Positions 7,682 to 15,799 of a stretch of DNA of 24,945 nucleotides are shown here, in pieces (the first letter of the stretch is position 1; the number at the start of each line of letters is the position of its first letter). Source of the DNA: JANNSW01 sp031431235 (lineage in GTDB: Bacteria; Pseudomonadota; Alphaproteobacteria; Rhizobiales; Hyphomicrobiaceae). The stretch is from positions 1 to 24,945 of the forward strand of contig JANPDA010000021.1 in assembly GCA_031431235.1 (NCBI GenBank), given 5' to 3'. The notes beneath the pieces were generated by a model, which made no database searches, was not told where the DNA came from, and worked only from the letters and a program-made list of their open reading frames with translations. Position numbers and translations under genes: made by a program.

Positions 7682-8070
7682 TGCTCGCTTGCGTGTGTCG
7701 ATAGCCCATTTGCTTGGGCGCGGCCGACTTCGACCAATCAGCCAGGATTTGCTTCCGGTGCTGGCGGCGGGTCGCCTGCCGCCCTGAACGGGCGCCCCCT
7801 TCGACGGATGCGGCGAGCACGGCACATCACCCCGTCGGCGGCGGCCATGCCGCCACCTCGCGCCCCACACGCCAAGTTCTTTTGATTGCGCTTCAATTCT
7901 CTGCATATTGCCCCATATATTCATATGGTTAATATAGATTTTATTCTGTGCATATCCTGTGCGTAATCTGTTGATAACCGCACACTGGAAGGCCCCTCGG
8001 CAGAACGCACGCTGACCGGTCGCGATCCGCGCGCTATCTCTAGTCTCCCAAGTCGAGATTGGAGGCTGTC
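7682..8070. other. Intergenic region between XRE regulator and GNAT-like gene
   Basis: 389 bp without a gene. The left half is GC-rich with several GC stems (for example GGCGGC...GCCGCC near 7765-7785) that might end XRE transcription, though no T-run follows. The right half (about 7880-7975) is strikingly AT-rich for this genome and holds the promoter/operator candidate at 7882-7928. Confidence 0.5.
7882..7928 (+). promoter_or_regulatory. Possible promoter with overlapping operator dyad
   Basis: TTGATT (7882-7887), 16-bp spacer, CATATT (7904-7909), then the perfect inverted repeat CCATAT, ATTC, ATATGG at 7913-7928, which would cover the transcription start. The arrangement suits repression of the downstream GNAT-like gene. 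The leader would be about 150 bases. The repressor is not identified; the adjacent XRE protein is the obvious candidate. Confidence 0.35.
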
Positions 8071-8928
8071 ATGGCGTCTGCACACCCGAGTACTCTGGCC
8101 CAACCAACTTCGCTCGACCTCAACCCGCGCAGCCGGACCGGCGCGCCAGCAAGTAAACCGTTGCTCGAGGATCTTCGCCTCGACTATGGGCCGATCCAGG
8201 ACATTGGTGAGTTTCTGCTGCGCTGCAATCGTTGCCTGGGGGATTGCGGTATCGAGCTGCACCTGGCGCCGATCTCGGAGATCGCGCGCATCAATACCCT
8301 GGAGCAGTCGAGCTGGGGTCCCTTCACGCCGATCCTCGACACGCGGGTTGGCGACCTCACAGCCGAGGAAAGCTATTGTTTCGTCGGGCGCAATCGCGAC
8401 GGCCGCATCGTTGCCGTGCAGGGCGGGCGGGTCTTCGAGGGAGGCGAGCGATCGCTACAGGACCTCGCCGACGACCAGTCGCTCTACTACGGGAAGGGCG
8501 GACAGCCGGGCCCAGGTCAGCCGACCTGCATCGTCACCTCCCCGTCGGCGCGTCTGATCAAGGGACGGTTCGTCTATTCGGGCGCCCTCTGGGTCCATCC
8601 GGAGTTTCGCGGCTTCAATCTCGCGGCCCTGCTGCCCCGCATGTCGCGAGCCTATGCGCTGGGCTGCTGGGGCACGGACGTGACTTTCGCCTTCGTCAGC
8701 GACCAGATCTCGAGCAGTCCGCTGTTCCGGTCCTATGGCTATCACAAGCTGGAGCCGAGCTACTCGATTTACTACAACGGCGAAAAATCCTACCAGGGCT
8801 CGCTGATGTGGATGGATCAGGACGAGCTCGTCGCCGACATGCTGGAGTTCGGATCAGCTGGCATTGCGGAGATTGATCGACGTATCGGTCTTGGCCGCGG
8901 AAAGAATAAATCGGCTGCCATCGGCTAG
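8071..8928 (+). CDS. GNAT-fold acyltransferase-like protein, function unknown
   Basis: 285 aa from ATG 8071, with GGAGG six bases upstream (an in-frame TTG at 8059 overlaps that site and is less likely). The segment YSGALWVHPEFRGFNLAALLPRM looks like GNAT motif A, where a beta strand leads into an R/Q-x-x-G-x-A-like acyl-CoA pyrophosphate loop, here F-R-G-F-N-L-A. It is followed by a region like motif B (SSPLFRSYGYHKLEPSYSIY), where GNAT enzymes often have F/Y-x-x-x-G-F. The first 60 residues are not conserved-looking. The exact acceptor is unknown. The 3' end overlaps the convergent unknown gene by 75 bp. Weak similarity to acyl-homoserine-lactone synthases (also GNAT-like fold) was considered, but the diagnostic residues are not seen. 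Confidence 0.75.
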   Translation: MASAHPSTLAQPTSLDLNPRSRTGAPASKPLLEDLRLDYGPIQDIGEFLLRCNRCLGDCGIELHLAPISEIARINTLEQSSWGPFTPILDTRVGDLTAEESYCFVGRNRDGRIVAVQGGRVFEGGERSLQDLADDQSLYYGKGGQPGPGQPTCIVTSPSARLIKGRFVYSGALWVHPEFRGFNLAALLPRMSRAYALGCWGTDVTFAFVSDQISSSPLFRSYGYHKLEPSYSIYYNGEKSYQGSLMWMDQDELVADMLEFGSAGIAEIDRRIGLGRGKNKSAAIG

Positions 8929-9738
8929 CGCGACGGGGGACGTCACGCGGCAATAGCGCAGCCGGGCCGCCCCATAGTTCGGGAAGTCGACCAACGCATC
9001 GACCTGATCGAAAATCTCCCGCTGGGAATCTTCGGCCTGTTTGCGCGTGCTGGCGACCCAGGCCGCGTATTGGGGATCGGCGTAGTTCTCGAGCGATTTT
9101 GGGCGCGGATCGCGCGCATGCATCGACCACGACGGGTTGAAAGGCGTGAAACCCTGGCCAAGATGGTCGAGGATCATCCGACCGCTGTCACGATCGAGAC
9201 GCGACAGCGACCAGCGCCCGAAAAACGCCTTGTCGAGCCGCCGGGTGAAGGCCTCGAGTGTCCCGGCGCTGCTGTCACCCAGGACCGACCTCAGCGCGGG
9301 CAGCAGGGGCGAATGGCCCGGCGGGATCGTCCGGTTCAACAGGCGCGGCACACCCGTCAGCTTCGCGATTCGCGCCGCGCCGATCAGGCTCGACAGCACT
9401 GTGAGGGTGTCCTCGGACCGCTGCAGCACCGTATACTGCCATTTCTCGGCCAGCACGTTCAGCGAAATGACCCGCCACTCCGACCTGAAGATGATCAGCA
9501 GCAGCTCGGTCAGCACTGCATCGTCGACGATACGGGGCCGGCAGTTGATGACCAAGCCATCGCCGCGGCGTTTGACATCGATCCACCCGAGATTTTCCAC
9601 GGCGTAGCTGGCAAATGCTCTCGGGTTCTCGACCCAGCCCCAACTCAGTGCCGCCGCGCAGCCATCACCGGGCCAGAACCGCCTTTGCCTATCGATCAGT
9701 TGATGATGATAGGCGGCTTGGTATGTCGCGCTGCCCAT
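8854..9738 (-). CDS. Conserved-looking protein of unknown function
   Basis: 294 aa. I do not recognise the family. ATG 9738 has only a weak upstream GGGA, but no better start exists in the frame. Features visible: an N-terminal stretch rich in aromatics (LSWGWVENPRAFASYAVENLGWIDV), a mixed alpha/beta middle with two leucine-rich helices (VLTELLLIIFRSEWR; TLTVLSSLIGAARI), and a C-terminal region with charged and aromatic residues including a possible helix (ADPQYAAWVASTRKQAEDS). No signal peptide, no transmembrane segment and no obvious catalytic motif. It is convergent with the GNAT-like gene, and its last 25 codons are antisense to that gene's last 25. Codon use (GC-rich third positions) supports coding. 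Confidence 0.7.
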   Translation of the reverse strand: MGSATYQAAYHHQLIDRQRRFWPGDGCAAALSWGWVENPRAFASYAVENLGWIDVKRRGDGLVINCRPRIVDDAVLTELLLIIFRSEWRVISLNVLAEKWQYTVLQRSEDTLTVLSSLIGAARIAKLTGVPRLLNRTIPPGHSPLLPALRSVLGDSSAGTLEAFTRRLDKAFFGRWSLSRLDRDSGRMILDHLGQGFTPFNPSWSMHARDPRPKSLENYADPQYAAWVASTRKQAEDSQREIFDQVDALVDFPNYGAARLRYCRVTSPVALADGSRFILSAAKTDTSINLRNAS

Positions 9739-10098
9739 TTGTCCCGACTTGCAAGCACGCCACCCCCGTGCGGTCCGGCGTCATTCGTCGATGACCGGTC
9801 CGTCATCGCACGCGCTTCGACTGTTATGCGGGCTTTAGAATAACATTCTCCTACCGGCGGTCAACCACGGCTTGCGACTGCCGATTGCAGCAGGGTGAAC
9901 AGCGCCTGTGACCTGAAGGCCACGTTGCGCCGGAAACCGACATGGAGCGAGCGAATTTACCCAATTTGAAACACAAAATGGTAGGAACCTTCGCGGGTGG
10001 GAATTCCGTGGACGGCACAATCGTGCCGGTTTCTCCGGCTTGCCTCAGCTCAAGACGCCGTCAATCCGGGGGCGAGGCTGACAGGAGTGATCTCGGGG
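9739..10098. other. Divergent intergenic region before the rlpA-like gene
   Basis: 360 bp with no supportable gene. It separates the unknown protein (leftward) from the rlpA-like gene (rightward) and must hold both promoters. A small dyad AGAAT, AAC, ATTCT lies at 9837-9849 in a locally AT-rich patch. An open frame continuing upstream of the rlpA-like start (9997 onward) does not look coding. Confidence 0.5.
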
Positions 10099-10959
10099 AT
10101 GGGGATGTTCGTGCGCCAATCGCTGAAATGGCTGCCGATCCTGGCCACTGGTGGGGTCGTGCTATTGGCCGGCTGCAGCACGACGCCGCCACCGCCGGCA
10201 GCGACTTCCCTGCAGTTCGCCGATGCCGGTATCGTGCCGCAGGCCGCTCTGATGGAGTCACCGGCCTTCGCGCTCGCCAGCCCGAGCATTGCCGCGAGCA
10301 AACCGCCTTCGCTCCCCCATGGCCTCGCGAACGAGCGCAAGGATGCAATCGCGAAAGTCGGCAAGCCCTATCAGGTCGCCGGCAGATGGTATTATCCCAA
10401 GCATGATCCCGACTATGACGCGACCGGCTCGGCCTCCTGGTATGGCCCCCAGTTCCACGGGAAGAAGACGGCGAACGGCGAAACCTACAACATGAACCGC
10501 CTCACGGCCGCGCATCCGACGCTACCGATGCCGTGCTATGTCACCGTCACGAACAGCGCCAATGGCCGGACAATCGTCGTGCGCATCAACGATCGCGGCC
10601 CCTATAAGCGCGGCCGCATCATCGACCTGTCCAAGCGCGCGGCCGATCTGCTCGGCTACGCCGGCCACGGCACCGCCAATGTGCGCGTCCGCTATCTGCG
10701 GGCGGCTCCGCTCGGGGCGGACGAGGCGTTCGAGCAACTCTTCCTGGCAAGGCAACCCTGGTATCGCAGCACGCACGCAAGCGCTGATGCCGCGCCTGCA
10801 CCGAGCTCCGACTCGTCGGCAGCGAGCGCGGCGGTCGAGACGGGCTCAATTGCCGGCGCCGGCAGCCCTTGGCCGGATGCCGAGACGATGGCAACGGCGA
10901 GCGACCCACAGCCGCAATCGACCCGAGTGGCGGCTCGGTCCGCCGTCCCCGAGCAGTAA
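10099..10959 (+). CDS. rlpA: RlpA-like septal-ring lytic transglycosylase, lipoprotein, no SPOR domain seen
   Basis: 286 aa from ATG 10099 (GGAG 11 bases upstream; ATG 10105 is an alternative). The lipoprotein signal ends in LLAGC with C26 lipidated. Residues about 110-190 are the double-psi beta-barrel of RlpA: GSASWYGPQFHGKKTANGE (SWYG at 113-116), RINDRGP (N164-P168) and RIIDLSKRAAD (D176). RlpA proteins cleave naked glycan strands at the septum and tether to the outer membrane. The C-terminal 80 residues are Ala/Ser/Pro-rich and unstructured-looking; the SPOR domain of E. coli RlpA is not present. It is followed, 159 bp on, by a D-Ala-D-Ala carboxypeptidase, a familiar alphaproteobacterial arrangement of wall-remodelling genes. 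Confidence 0.93.
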   Translation: MGMFVRQSLKWLPILATGGVVLLAGCSTTPPPPAATSLQFADAGIVPQAALMESPAFALASPSIAASKPPSLPHGLANERKDAIAKVGKPYQVAGRWYYPKHDPDYDATGSASWYGPQFHGKKTANGETYNMNRLTAAHPTLPMPCYVTVTNSANGRTIVVRINDRGPYKRGRIIDLSKRAADLLGYAGHGTANVRVRYLRAAPLGADEAFEQLFLARQPWYRSTHASADAAPAPSSDSSAASAAVETGSIAGAGSPWPDAETMATASDPQPQSTRVAARSAVPEQ

Positions 10960-11118
10960 TGCGGCATGGCCTGCGGGCCTGGCTTCCACTCGGCCAAGTC
11001 CGAACGGCAAGCCGGTCCGGCCACCTGGCTATCTCGGGTTGATTTCCAGGGCGCGACCGCTACTCTATGAGCCATCGCAAGGTGGCAGCCGCCCGCCAGT
11101 GCCAAACCGACGGACCCG

Positions 11119-12321
11119 ATGAACGCCATGGCCCATTCCCTGCGGCGCCTCGTCCAAGGCGCATCGATTGTTTGCTTGGCATGCGCGCTCTTGGTGCTGG
11201 GCGCGGCATCGACTGCGCGTGCCGCCTTCGAGAGTGCTGCGGAATACGTGATCCTGATGGATCATGGCAGCGGCGCGGTGCTCTACCAGAAACAGGCCGA
11301 CGTGCTCGTGCCTCCTGCGAGCATGAGCAAGCTGATGACGGTTGCAGTTGTCTTCCGAGCGCTGCGCGAGGGCAAGATCACCCTCGAGACGACCTACAAG
11401 GTCAGCGTGCATGCCTGGCGCACCGGCGGCGCGCCCTCGGGAACTTCCGCCATGTTCGCCGTGCTCGGCTCGGAAGTGAAGGTCAGCGATCTGCTCCGGG
11501 GCATGATCATCCAGTCCGGCAACGATGCCGCCATCATCATTGCCGAGGGCCTGGCAGGCAGCGAGGAAGAGTTCGCCAAGCTGATGGTCGCCGAGGCTCG
11601 CCGCATCGGCCTCAAGAAGGCGACATTCGGCAACCCGAATGGCCTGCCCAACCCCAATCAGCTCATGACGGTGAAGGAGCTGGCGCAGCTCGCCCGATTT
11701 CTGATCCGAGCCTACCCGGAATACTATCCGATTTTCGGCGAGCGGCAGTTCGATTTCAACAACGGCAAGAAAACCTTCAAATTCTACAATCGCAACCCGC
11801 TGTTGGCGTTGGAGATCGGCGTCGATGGATTGAAGACCGGCCATATCAAAGATTCGGGCTATGGCCTCGTCGCCTCGGCGCGTCAGCTCGACCGGCGCCT
11901 GATTGTCGTGATCGCCGGCACCAAGTCGGAGAACGAGCGTACGGCGGAAGCAAAGAAGCTGCTCGAATGGGGCTTTCGCAGCTTCAAGGAAGTCGACATT
12001 TTCGATCCCGGCGAGGTCGTCGGGTCGGCACGCGTCTGGGGTGGCTCGAGCTATCTGGTGCCGCTCGTGGGCGAGAACGGCGTGAAGATCATGGTGCCGC
12101 GCACGGCCGGCCAGAGCCGGTTCAAGGCCACCATCGTCTACGATGGACCGCTGAAACCGCCGATCAAGAAAGGTGATCAGGTGGCAATTCTCAGGGTCGT
12201 CAGCTCGGATTCCGGCGTCAACGAGGTCGCACTCTATGCGGGCGAGGACATCGACCAGGCGGGCATCATGGCGCGCGGCCTCGACAGCCTGGTGCTGATG
12301 GCTTTCGGCTGGTTGCTGTGA
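11119..12321 (+). CDS. D-alanyl-D-alanine carboxypeptidase (PBP5/6, DacA/DacF family)
   Basis: 400 aa. The signal peptide spans residues 1-35 (hydrophobic core SIVCLACALLVLG, cleavage after ARA). The three penicillin-binding motifs are intact: S-M-S-K with catalytic S68 and K71, SGN at 133-135, and KTG at 239-241. A C-terminal beta-rich PBP5-associated domain (about 300-380) is followed by a hydrophobic end (SLVLMAFGWLL), which suits membrane anchoring. The enzyme removes the terminal D-Ala from peptidoglycan pentapeptides in the periplasm and limits cross-linking. ATG 11119 is kept; ATG 11128 is possible, and neither has a strong ribosome site. It begins a tight run into tmk (24 bp gap). Confidence 0.95.
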   Translation: MNAMAHSLRRLVQGASIVCLACALLVLGAASTARAAFESAAEYVILMDHGSGAVLYQKQADVLVPPASMSKLMTVAVVFRALREGKITLETTYKVSVHAWRTGGAPSGTSAMFAVLGSEVKVSDLLRGMIIQSGNDAAIIIAEGLAGSEEEFAKLMVAEARRIGLKKATFGNPNGLPNPNQLMTVKELAQLARFLIRAYPEYYPIFGERQFDFNNGKKTFKFYNRNPLLALEIGVDGLKTGHIKDSGYGLVASARQLDRRLIVVIAGTKSENERTAEAKKLLEWGFRSFKEVDIFDPGEVVGSARVWGGSSYLVPLVGENGVKIMVPRTAGQSRFKATIVYDGPLKPPIKKGDQVAILRVVSSDSGVNEVALYAGEDIDQAGIMARGLDSLVLMAFGWLL

Positions 12322-12345
12322 CAGCGCACGAGGCATCGCACTGCC

Positions 12346-12966
12346 GTGGCTGAGAGCCGGTTCATCACACTCGAAGGCGGGGAAGCCGCCGGCAAGTCGA
12401 CGCAATCGCGCCGGCTCGCGGCCCGGCTCAGGGCGGCCGGCCATGGCGTCATCGAGACGCGCGAGCCCGGCGGATCGCCCCTCGCCGAGCACATCCGCGC
12501 CCTCGTGCTCAGCGAGCGGCCGGCTTCGTCCGAGGCCGAGTTTCTGCTCTTCTCCGCCGCCCGCGCCGAGCATCTGCAGGCGACGATCCGGCCAGCGCTG
12601 GCGGCCGGAAGCTGGATCGTCTGCGATCGCTTCATCGATTCGACACGCGTCTACCAGGGCGATCTCAATCGGATCGACGCCGCTTTCCTCGCCGCCGTCG
12701 AGCGCCACGTCGTCGGCTCGACCATGCCTGCGCTCACTTTCGTGCTCGATCTGCCGGTCGCGGCAATGCGCGCGCGGATGCTGCAGCGCCCGGACGCCAA
12801 CCGGTTCGATGCGGCCCGCGACCGGGAGCACGAGCTGCGCCGTGACGGGTTTCTGCGGATCGCACACGCGGAGCCCGAACGGTGCGTCGTGATCGATGCT
12901 TCGGTGAGCGAGGACGAGATCGCGGCAAGGCTCTGGTCGATCGTGAGGGCGAGGCTCGCGCCATGA
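12346..12966 (+). CDS. tmk: Thymidylate kinase
   Basis: 206 aa, standard length, GTG start at 12346. P-loop at 11-19 (GGEAAGKST; the usual second Gly of GxxGxGKS is Ala here), the TREPGGSP dTMP-binding motif, CDRFIDST (DRxxxS-type) and a LID region with RPDANRFDA. It phosphorylates dTMP to dTDP with ATP in the cytoplasm, an essential step in dTTP synthesis. The stop overlaps the holB start by four bases (ATGA), so the two are translationally coupled, as usual in alphaproteobacteria. Confidence 0.96.
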   Translation: MAESRFITLEGGEAAGKSTQSRRLAARLRAAGHGVIETREPGGSPLAEHIRALVLSERPASSEAEFLLFSAARAEHLQATIRPALAAGSWIVCDRFIDSTRVYQGDLNRIDAAFLAAVERHVVGSTMPALTFVLDLPVAAMRARMLQRPDANRFDAARDREHELRRDGFLRIAHAEPERCVVIDASVSEDEIAARLWSIVRARLAP

Positions 12967-14105
12967 GCCGGAAGCCCCGCGCAGTGGCCATCGCCGAGGA
13001 CACCGCGCCGGAAGCCGATAGGCTCGAGGGCTTTGCCCATCCGCGCGAGACGACCGCGCTGATCGGGCAGGACGCCGCCGAGCGTGAGATGGCAGGTGCC
13101 CTCGTGTCCGGACGCCTCCATCACGCCTGGCTGCTCGCAGGGCCCGAAGGGGTCGGCAAGGCGACGCTCGCCTACCGCTTCGCGCGAGCGGCACTCGACA
13201 CCGCCGAGGGCAATGCCCGGCTCGCCGGCCTCGGGGCGCCGACGCTCGACGTTGCGCCGGGGAGCATTGCCGCGCGCCAGGTGCTCGCCCTCTCCCATCC
13301 GGGTCTGATCGTGATCCGGCGTGCCTGGGACGCCAAAGGCAAGCGCTTCCCGACCGCGATCGGGGTCGACGAGGTGCGCCGGCTGAAGCCCTTCCTCGGT
13401 TTGACCGTCGCCGATGGCGGCAGACGCATCGTGATCGTCGACCGCGCCGACGATTTGAACATCAACGCCGCGAATGCTTTGCTGAAGTCGATCGAGGAGC
13501 CGCCATCGGGCACGGTGTTCCTGCTGATCGCATCGGAGCCGGGCCGGCTGCTGCGCACGATCCACTCCCGCTGCCGCCGGCTCGATCTGCCACCGCTCGG
13601 CATCGAGGCCCTGTCGCGCGCGCTCGCTCACGTGCTGGCCGCCGCCAGCAAGGAGCCGGTCGCTCCGGATCGCCTCACGCTGCTGCACGGTCTGTCGGGC
13701 GGCAGCATCCGGCGCGCGCTGGTGCTGGCGTCAGGAACAGGTCTCAAGCTCTACGACCGGGTCGTCGCGCTCACCGCCAAGCTGCCCGAACTCGATGCCG
13801 AGGCCGGGCAGAAACTTGCCGACGAGCTTTCCCCGCTCAGCGCCGAGCAGGAGCTCGAAACCTTCTTCTCGCTATTGCAGGGGCTGATCGGCCGGCTGGT
13901 GCGCCATGCCATGACGGGCACGGGTGCGCTCGGCGGCGAGGTTGGCATCGCTGCCAGGATCGGCGAGCCGGGCAAGCTTGCCTCCTTCGCCGCCATGTGG
14001 GAGACACTGGCACGCGAAAAGGCCCAGACCCTCGCGCTCAATCTCGATCGCAAGGCGCTCATCCTCGATACGTTCCGCCGGCTCGAGACCGCGAGCCGCG
14101 GCTGA
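12963..14105 (+). CDS. holB: DNA polymerase III subunit delta' (clamp loader)
   Basis: 380 aa from ATG 12963, which overlaps the tmk stop. AAA+ clamp-loader fold: GQDAAEREM near the N-terminus, LHHAWLLAGPEGVGKAT (P-loop-like at 60-68), the sensor/linker NALLKSIEEPP and the arginine-finger-like HSRCRRL. The Walker A sequence keeps GVGKAT with Ala in place of the first Ser/Thr; delta' is generally not an ATPase, so this is not alarming. Delta' works with delta and tau/gamma to load the beta clamp on DNA. The gene is the third in the carboxypeptidase-tmk-holB-metG-tatD run. Confidence 0.95.
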   Translation: MSRKPRAVAIAEDTAPEADRLEGFAHPRETTALIGQDAAEREMAGALVSGRLHHAWLLAGPEGVGKATLAYRFARAALDTAEGNARLAGLGAPTLDVAPGSIAARQVLALSHPGLIVIRRAWDAKGKRFPTAIGVDEVRRLKPFLGLTVADGGRRIVIVDRADDLNINAANALLKSIEEPPSGTVFLLIASEPGRLLRTIHSRCRRLDLPPLGIEALSRALAHVLAAASKEPVAPDRLTLLHGLSGGSIRRALVLASGTGLKLYDRVVALTAKLPELDAEAGQKLADELSPLSAEQELETFFSLLQGLIGRLVRHAMTGTGALGGEVGIAARIGEPGKLASFAAMWETLAREKAQTLALNLDRKALILDTFRRLETASRG

Positions 14106-14161
14106 GCGAGCCCGAGAGCAAGCACCCGATCGCGCGACTGACCAGGAGCCTGCGGACCGAC

Positions 14162-15712
14162 ATGCCGAGCAAAAAACCGTTCTACATCACGACCGCCATC
14201 TCCTACCCCAACGGGCGCCCCCATATCGGGCACGCCTACGAGGCGATTGCGACGGACGCCATCGCACGCTTTGCCCGGCTGGATGGCCGCGACGTGCTGT
14301 TCCTGACCGGCACCGACGAGCACGGCCTCAAGATGAAGCAGACAGCGGCCAAGGAAGGGCTCGAGCCGCGGGCGCTCGCCGACCGCAACACCGCGCTCTT
14401 TCGCGAGATGGTGGAGGTGCTGGGCTGCTCGCACGACGACTTCATCCGCACCACGGAAGAGCGCCACTACCGCTCGTGCGAGGAGCTATGGCGGCGCATG
14501 CGGGCGGCCGGCGACATCTACTCGTCCAGATATTCCGGCTGGTACTCGGTTCGTGACGAGGCCTTCTATGGCGAGGAGGAGACCGAGATCGGCGACGACG
14601 GCATCCGCCGCGGCGGGCAAGGCACCCCGGTCGAATGGACGGAGGAGGAGACCTTCTTCTTCCGCCTGTCGGCGTTCGAGAAGCGCCTGCTCGAGCACTA
14701 CGAGAAGCACCCCGACTTCATCCTGCCGGAGGAGCGGCGCAACGAGGTCGTGAGCTTCGTCAAGGGCGGGCTGCAGGACTTGTCCGTCTCGCGCACCACT
14801 TTCGATTGGGGCATTCCGGTGCCCGATGCGCCGGGGCATGTGATGTATGTCTGGGTCGATGCCTTGACCAACTACTTGACCGGTGCGGGCTTTCCCGACG
14901 AGAAGGCCGCACGCTGGAGATACTGGCCAGCCGACGTCCACGTGATCGGCAAGGACATCACGCGCTTCCATGCGGTCTATTGGCCGGCGTTCCTGATGTC
15001 GGCTGGGCTGGCGTTGCCCAAGCGCGTGTTCGGCCACGGCTTCGTGCTGAACCGCGGGGAGAAGATGTCGAAGTCGATCGGCAACGTGCTCGACCCTTTC
15101 GATCTGGTGAAGGGCTATGGGCTCGACCAGGTGCGCTATTTTTTTCTGCGCGAGGTGCCGTTCGGTCAGGACGGCAACTACAGCCACGAGGCCATCGTCA
15201 CCCGGACCAACGCCGACCTCGCCAATGATTTCGGCAATCTGGCGCAGCGCTCGCTGTCGATGATCGCGAAGAATTGCGATGGCGTGGTCCCGGTGCCGGG
15301 CGCGTTCGCTGCGAGCGACCAGGCGATGCTGGCGTCGGCCGATGGGCTGATCGCGCAAGCCCGCACGCTGATGGAGCGCCAGCAGATCCACAAGGTGCTC
15401 GACGCCGCCTGGGCAGTCGTGGCGGACGCCAACCGCTATTTCGCGGGCGAGGCGCCCTGGGCCCTGAAGAAGACGGACCCGGCCCGCATGGCGACCGTGC
15501 TCTATGTCACCGCCGAGGTCGTGCGCCAGATCGCGATCCTCGCCCAGTCCGTCATGCCGGGATCGTGCGCGAAAATGCTCGATCAGCTCGGCGTAGCCCC
15601 AGACGCACGGGATTTTGCTTCGATGGGCAAGGCCGGCCGGCTTGCCGCCGGCATCAGGCTCGGCGAGCTGAGCCCCGTGTTCCCGCGCTTCGTCGAGCCG
15701 GAGAAAACGTAG
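14162..15712 (+). CDS. metG: Methionyl-tRNA synthetase
   Basis: 516 aa from ATG 14162 (AGGAG 13 bases upstream; the open frame runs further up inside holB but the family starts here with KKPFYITTAISYPNGRPHIGHAY). Class I motifs: HIGH at 21-24 and KMSKS at 301-305, plus TGTDEHG and YVWVDALTNY. The connective-peptide region lacks the paired zinc cysteines, and there is no C-terminal tRNA-binding domain; both fit the short form common in alphaproteobacteria. It charges initiator and elongator tRNA-Met. The TAG stop (15710-15712) lies inside the left arm of a palindromic element. Confidence 0.97.
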   Translation: MPSKKPFYITTAISYPNGRPHIGHAYEAIATDAIARFARLDGRDVLFLTGTDEHGLKMKQTAAKEGLEPRALADRNTALFREMVEVLGCSHDDFIRTTEERHYRSCEELWRRMRAAGDIYSSRYSGWYSVRDEAFYGEEETEIGDDGIRRGGQGTPVEWTEEETFFFRLSAFEKRLLEHYEKHPDFILPEERRNEVVSFVKGGLQDLSVSRTTFDWGIPVPDAPGHVMYVWVDALTNYLTGAGFPDEKAARWRYWPADVHVIGKDITRFHAVYWPAFLMSAGLALPKRVFGHGFVLNRGEKMSKSIGNVLDPFDLVKGYGLDQVRYFFLREVPFGQDGNYSHEAIVTRTNADLANDFGNLAQRSLSMIAKNCDGVVPVPGAFAASDQAMLASADGLIAQARTLMERQQIHKVLDAAWAVVADANRYFAGEAPWALKKTDPARMATVLYVTAEVVRQIAILAQSVMPGSCAKMLDQLGVAPDARDFASMGKAGRLAAGIRLGELSPVFPRFVEPEKT

Positions 15713-15790
15713 GTCGGACTGAGCCGCAGGCAAAGTCCGACATCCCGATGACCGACGTCGGCCGGCGAGCCGGCCTCAGTCCGACCTACG
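15708..15790. repeat. Composite palindromic (REP/BIME-like) intergenic element
   Basis: Outer arms are perfect over 16 bp: CGTAGGTCGGACTGAG (15708-15723) and CTCAGTCCGACCTACG (15775-15790). Inside, GTCGGACT (15713-15720) also pairs with AGTCCGAC (15734-15741), and GCCGGC, GA, GCCGGC (15761-15774) forms a second stem, so alternative folds exist: two small hairpins or one long outer stem. It covers the metG stop codon and ends ten bases before the tatD ATG. GTAGGTCGG-type palindromes are a common class of dispersed bacterial repeats. I saw no second copy in this window. Confidence 0.8.
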
Positions 15791-15799
15791 GATCACACC

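Noticed and set aside
8071..8928. LuxI-type acyl-homoserine-lactone synthase
   Set aside because: The GNAT-like segment is present, but the conserved N-terminal residues of LuxI proteins and a LuxR partner are not seen.
11065..13194. 709-codon minus-strand frame opposite the carboxypeptidase, tmk and holB
   Set aside because: Shadow of three well-recognised genes; no family resemblance, and it crosses gene boundaries.
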